DNA from: Microvelia longipes
Lineage: Eukaryota; Arthropoda; Insecta; Hemiptera; Veliidae
Direction of reading: 5' to 3'
Length of the DNA stretch: 64,000 nt
Assembly (NCBI GenBank): GCA_018340805.1
Contig: JACMZG010001913.1
Location: 4,423,209-4,487,208, forward strand
Positions 36,201 to 42,200 of the stretch are shown in pieces. The notes beneath the pieces are model-generated. The model worked only from the letters and a program-made list of their open reading frames with translations, was not told the origin of the DNA and searched no databases. The first letter of the stretch is position 1. Every line of letters starts with the position of its first letter. The translations under genes and the position numbers were made by a program.

Positions 36201-39200
36201 TATCCTCCCTCTAATAGTATTAGTCTCTTTGTATTTAGTGATTAAAATAGTTAGTGTATTGTGGGATGGCAGTAGCATACCCCCTATGCTGGGGGATAAG
36301 ATAGGAATTGGTTGAAGTCAAAGTTAAATTCTTTTTATTTAAAAAATAATTCCCACTAAATAAAATGAACCTGCAATGATCTAATTGTCATTACAAATAT
36401 ATTGTGACTAAACCTGGGACAAACAGCCAACAAACTACATTCTGGGTAAAGAAATGTAGAGTGTCGAGGAGCCAGAATTGTGTAAACTACTGGTGTAGTA
36501 AATTATATAATGCTCTTCCAGAGAATATAAAATTGTTGGAAACAAACAAGTTTAAAGCATGCATTTGCAAAGTATTAAAAGAAAATTGTTTCTACTCAGT
36601 AGATGAGTTTTTAAATTATTATTTTTTTTTTATTTTGACTATTGTCATATCCTGTTATGGGTCCTCGACAATGAAAATTTTATCTAAGTCTAAATCTTAA
36701 AACTCCTGTTAAAAGAATCAGGAGAATCTTGTGTCACACACTGTTATCTTATGTGTTTGTTCCAAAGCCATTCTTCACTTAGTATTACTAAGTGATATAT
36801 TACTATATATATAGTGATATATACTATTTCCTATCGTTTACTATCTTTAAATACGCACAGTTAAAATCGATTTTTAAAGTTTTCTTTTGCCTTCTCCTTG
36901 TTATTTGTAAAATCTGGGATTTTTCTTTACTAATCCAATTATTAAATCCAGTTTTCGTTACTAATCTTTTAATACACAGTTATCTCTACCCCCTCCCCCT
37001 TCCCCCTCCTCCTATGAAGAGAGATGTAATAAGAAATTGGCTTTACAGGAGAGACGAGTCATCCGATTTATTATTTAATTCTTTGTTTCTGATATGTGAG
37101 AAATATTTCAGGTACAACTTCAGACAAATATTGATTTTGGTTTCTTATGTATTGATTTTGCTTTCTTTTATATTTATTTTGGGTATCTTTTATATTGATT
37201 TTAGTTTCTTATATATTTATTTTGGGTTTCTTTTATATTGATTTTGCTTTCTTATATATTTATTTTGGGTTTCTTTTATATTGATTTTCCTTTCTTATAT
37301 ATTGTATTTATTTTGGGTTTCTATTATATTGATTTTGCTTTCTTATATATTTATTTTGGGTTTATTTGATATTGATTTTAGCTTCTTATATATTTATTTT
37401 GGGTTTCTTTTATATTGATTTTGGTTTTTTATATATTTATTTTGGGTTCCTTTTATACTGATTTCGGTTTCTTATATATTGATTTTGGTTTTTTATACAT
37501 TTATTTTGGGTTTCTTATATTTTGATTTTGGTTTCTTATATATTGATTTTGGTTTATTTTGTATTGTTTATTTTGTTTTTATTTTATTTTATTTTTTTAT
37601 TAGCAATGCTGAAAATACCATGTGTTTCAAAGTATATTGATTTTGGTTATTCTTTTATATTGATTTTGGTTTTATTTTGTGTTGATGTTAGTTATTCTTT
37701 TATATTAATTTTGTTTTTTTTATTGACTTGTTTCTTTTAATTTAAATTTGGTTTTTTTATAGCAAATGTTTAAAAAAATCAATATTGGGATGAGTTGTGT
37801 GATGAAAGGGCCCTGAGAGTGTGTCAAAAATCTGTGCCACATGTGCCAAATCACAAATTTGCGTTTCATCTCATATCAGCATTAGTTTAATTTTCATCAA
37901 ATGACATGAATACTTTTTTTAAAAATTTGTGGAAAATCAAAACATGATCCTATTTAGTTGATATTGAGCAATAGTATGTCCTATTATGTGATAAATAAGT
38001 ATGACAAGATTTTTTTTGATACGCCAAGTATACAGTCGGACCTCTATATAACGAACTTAAAGGTTCAAGTGAAAAAATTTGTTATATAGAAATTTCGTTG
38101 TATAGAAATTGAAAAAATAAATAACTCTGTACTATTTTATGATAATTTAATGGATATATAGGATGAATAATAACCACGCAGTTGCATATTCAGCAGCTTT
38201 TTCTTTTATTAGTGGTCCTGTCACAGACATTTTTGTTCCTTAACATTGTCACCCACTGTAAAATTGCGTCATCAATGTCTTCATACTTGCATACTCGTAT
38301 GCAAGTATACTCATACGAGTATACTTATGAGTATACTCGTAAGTATACTACTTAAGTATACTCGAGAACTTTTTTTTAAATCGCCACTCGTTTCGTATAA
38401 CCTAAGTATAGATTCCCGATTTTTTAAAATTGTTGATAGAACTACGAGCGATTTTATGCTTCAGAGACAAGTCTTTGTTTTTGACTCCAATGTCAGAATC
38501 TTTTAATAAATTGGACAGCGATTTCCGTTTTGACATTTTAATAAACTCGATTTACAAACAAATAAAAAGTTTCACAAACGAACTGGTCAGACCGAATACC
38601 AAATTAAAACTGAAAGATTTTTAGTTCTATGCTGTGTTAATCCTAATTTCATAGAAAATTGTAAAGAAAGAGTTCGCAAAATTAAATAAGGCAGGGCGAG
38701 AATCAATAAATAATTGTTCTGGGAAATTACAGAAAAACAGAAGTGCCGTTTTGGTCAATTCCTTGAAAGTTTGCGGGTCTTGTCTTTATCTTTATTTCTG
38801 GAAATTTTGTTCGTAATATAGAATTTTTTTTGTTAAATAGAAACACTTTTAAACACAAAATTCAAGGGGCAAAAAAATTCGTTACATAGAGACTTTCGTT
38901 GTATAGAAGTTTGTTATATGGAGGTCCGACTTTTAAACGAAGTTTTTTTTTTTTTTTATGGAGGTCCGACGAAATTTAAACAGCTTCATGCGAGGTCATT
39001 GCATGGATGGGTGACCTCTGGGAATAGAACAAGTGTTTTTGCTGTCTGAATACAAGTAAGAGATGTATTACTTCGGTCATAAGAATTCTGATGACAAGTG
39101 AAGCAAGTCTAAAACAGATAGATTGATAATAGTGAATGCGATATAATATGGACGAGTTCTGAGGTATCCCATACCCAATTTTTTAAAATATAATATTTTT

Positions 39201-42200
39201 ATTGATTTAAATTTTGATACAGAAATGGAGAAACTGCGGATGAACCTGAAAGCAAACTGGTTCAATATGAAGCTGTACACAGAGCTACCAGTACACTCAG
39301 ATCTATGTCTAATAACAGGGAAACCACTTCTCAGTCTACTAACAACACCCTCAAGTAAGTAAAGAAAGGAACGAAGAAAAGAGTCTCTCCACAAAACTAT
39401 TAATTTATTCAAAGCGCTTTCAACGTACATGAGGCCATCATCAGTGCCTGTACAAATAAGTAAAAATAACAAATAATTAAAAAAAAAATTTTTTTTTTTT
39501 AATTATTTGTTATTTTTACTTATTTGTACAGGCACTAATGATGGCCTCATGTAGGTTGAAAGCGCTTTGAATAAATTAATAGTTTTGTGGAGAGACTCTT
39601 TTCTTCGTTCCTTTCATTATGAACAACTCCACTGGTGCTCATTCAAAATCATCCTCAAGTAAGTAACCCACAGGTTTAAACAGAGTTTTATCAAGTTTTC
39701 TGTCTATATGTGCGTGTTAGTTGTCACACTTCTAACCTCTGTGTCACTGCGTATTTATGCTAGAGTTGAAACGTGGCATAAAAATCAATCTTAAGGTCTA
39801 CTTGTGCTTCTTGAATTTTACATGGCGTCATTTATGACTAAATATTTATTATTAAATAAAAATTATTGGATTGCTTTTCATTGTCGCACGCATGGAGTCA
39901 CATATAATATCAACAAATTTGCTAAGTTTCATCTTATTATCAGAATAAGTTAAATTTATACCAAATGACATGTATTATTTAAATTATAAGCGCTAGTGGA
40001 TTTTTTACCATAAGGAAGTAAATGAAAGTCTATCCACAAGTAAATTTCAACCAATGTAATGATGACAAAACCGGCTTTCAACCTAATACAGGTCATCCTC
40101 AATGCCTGTATGAAGAAACTAATTTTTCCTCTTGAGTCTTGTTGTTAGATTTGAGACTGGATGCAGACCCAGTCTCAAATCTAACAACAAGACTCAAGAG
40201 GAAAAATTAGCTTCTTCTCACCGGCACTGAGGATGACCTGTATTAGGTTGAAAGCCGGTTTTGTCATCATTACATTGGTTGAAATTTACTTGTGGATAGA
40301 CTTTTATTTACTTCCTTCAAATGACATGTATAAATAAATAATAGTTATTTATGCCATAAGGCTGAGAAGTGTGTCTTTATGTCACGGCAAATAGATTTAC
40401 CGACGAGCGAAGCGAGTCGGGAAAAATTGCCAAGACATAAAGACATTCTCAGCCGGATGGCATACACTATTTTTTTAGCACTCATTAAATAAACTGCGCT
40501 ATATACTTTATTGAAAAAAAAATCGAACGTTCAATTAACTCCATATTATCGTCGTCATTGAATTCATCCATAGCTTCACACTTTTACTCAAAAATGTAAA
40601 AAGCTTTACAAATAAACACACAAAAATTGTCAATTAGAACACCTTTTAAAACAAAAAAAAATTAGTCTACGAACAAAAACAGAAACAAAATGAACGTTTT
40701 AAAGAACCTCATGAAGGTTTAACACAGATTTTTTTTTTGAACACGCTACATTACAGTAATGGCGCAACATATGAATTACTTTTACGTCCTAGGAGTTTTT
40801 TTACATTCATTATTGTCCTCAGAGGTGAAAAGTACTAAATAACCTCCTGTAACAATAATGATTGGCTTCTCATCCTAAAAACGGTCTAATAAAGTGCTCA
40901 ATTACGTACTACCTCAAAAAAATAACCATTTATTTGCAGTATAAAATACAATTAATAAATTTTTAGTTTGTTTCATTCTAACAAAAACATGCAAAGTCAG
41001 TGATAAGCTGTGGTACCCTCTTTCCAGGGTTTGGGATGTTACATCCTGCATTCGTTTATCTTGAATATTCCTTCTCTATAATTTCCTTTCTCATAATTAT
41101 TATATCTTCTAATTATATTTCATAACGTAAACATAACATTAATTTAAATAACAAATTAAAAATATAAATAACAAAAGAGACATGATTTTAAATACATTAT
41201 ATAAATTAGTGGTATTTCTAAGACTTAAATTTATTACAGGCAAATGCCAGGTTGAATCATCAAAAGTCAGTTCACAGACTGCATAGGCAACCCTGAAACT
41301 CCTGCAAACTACCTTTACAATATAAACTGAAATCAATTAATTTATTATAACCTTAACTTAATCCTAAAGGAGGTTTCAATAAGGTTACACAGAGCCCCTG
41401 AGAGCCCCAAAAAGATGTTTCAGGCCTCTCCATGTATTTAAATAGGCTATGCCCCCACTATATATCTCTTTGGTCGGGACGTCAAGTGAATCACAGATGG
41501 TGAGAAAAAGTTTTGAGCTACTCCTTTTAATAGACCAAGAGCCCAGGGGTGTTTTGTTAATAAAAAGTGTAATGGCTGGAACCGGTCTCAACTTTTAGCA
41601 AATACCTTCCTGAACAAGGATCTGCAATTCTGCCGACTCGTATCGGATGGGTGTCCCAAGAAGAACGCACTTTAGAGGTCAAATTTAGCACCCAAATTAA
41701 TAAAAAGTGTAATGGCTGGAACCAGTTTAATTTTTAGTAAATACCTTCCTGAACAAGGATCTGCAATTCTGCAGACTCGTATCGGATGGGTGTCCCAGGC
41801 AGAACGCATTTTATAGACCAAGAGCCCAGGGGTGTTTTTATGTAATGGCTGGAACAAGTCTCAATTTTTCATAAATATCTTCCTGAACAAGGATCTGCAA
41901 TTTTGCCGACTCGTATCGGATGGGTGTCCCAGGCACAACACACGTCAAAGGCTCTGCCTGGGACGCCCATGGGTAAATTTGACCTCTAAAGTGCTTTCTT
42001 CTTGGGACACCCATCCAATACGAGTCGGCAGAATTGCAGATCCTTGTTCAGGAAGGTATTTGCTAAAAAGTTGAGACCGGTTCCAGCCATTACACTTTTT
42101 ATTAACAAAACACCCCTGGGCTCTTGGTCTATAACTTTTCCTTTATACCGTAGGTATGTAGGGAAATTATTGTGTTTGAAAAAAATCTGAATCTGGGATG

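Noticed and set aside
36792..37241. 149-codon plus-strand frame as a host gene
   Set aside because: Its second half is the minisatellite and its first half shows no family motif; it lies in sarcoglycan intron 6.
37110..37740. Hydrophobic open frames resembling membrane proteins
   Set aside because: They are translations of a T-rich minisatellite.
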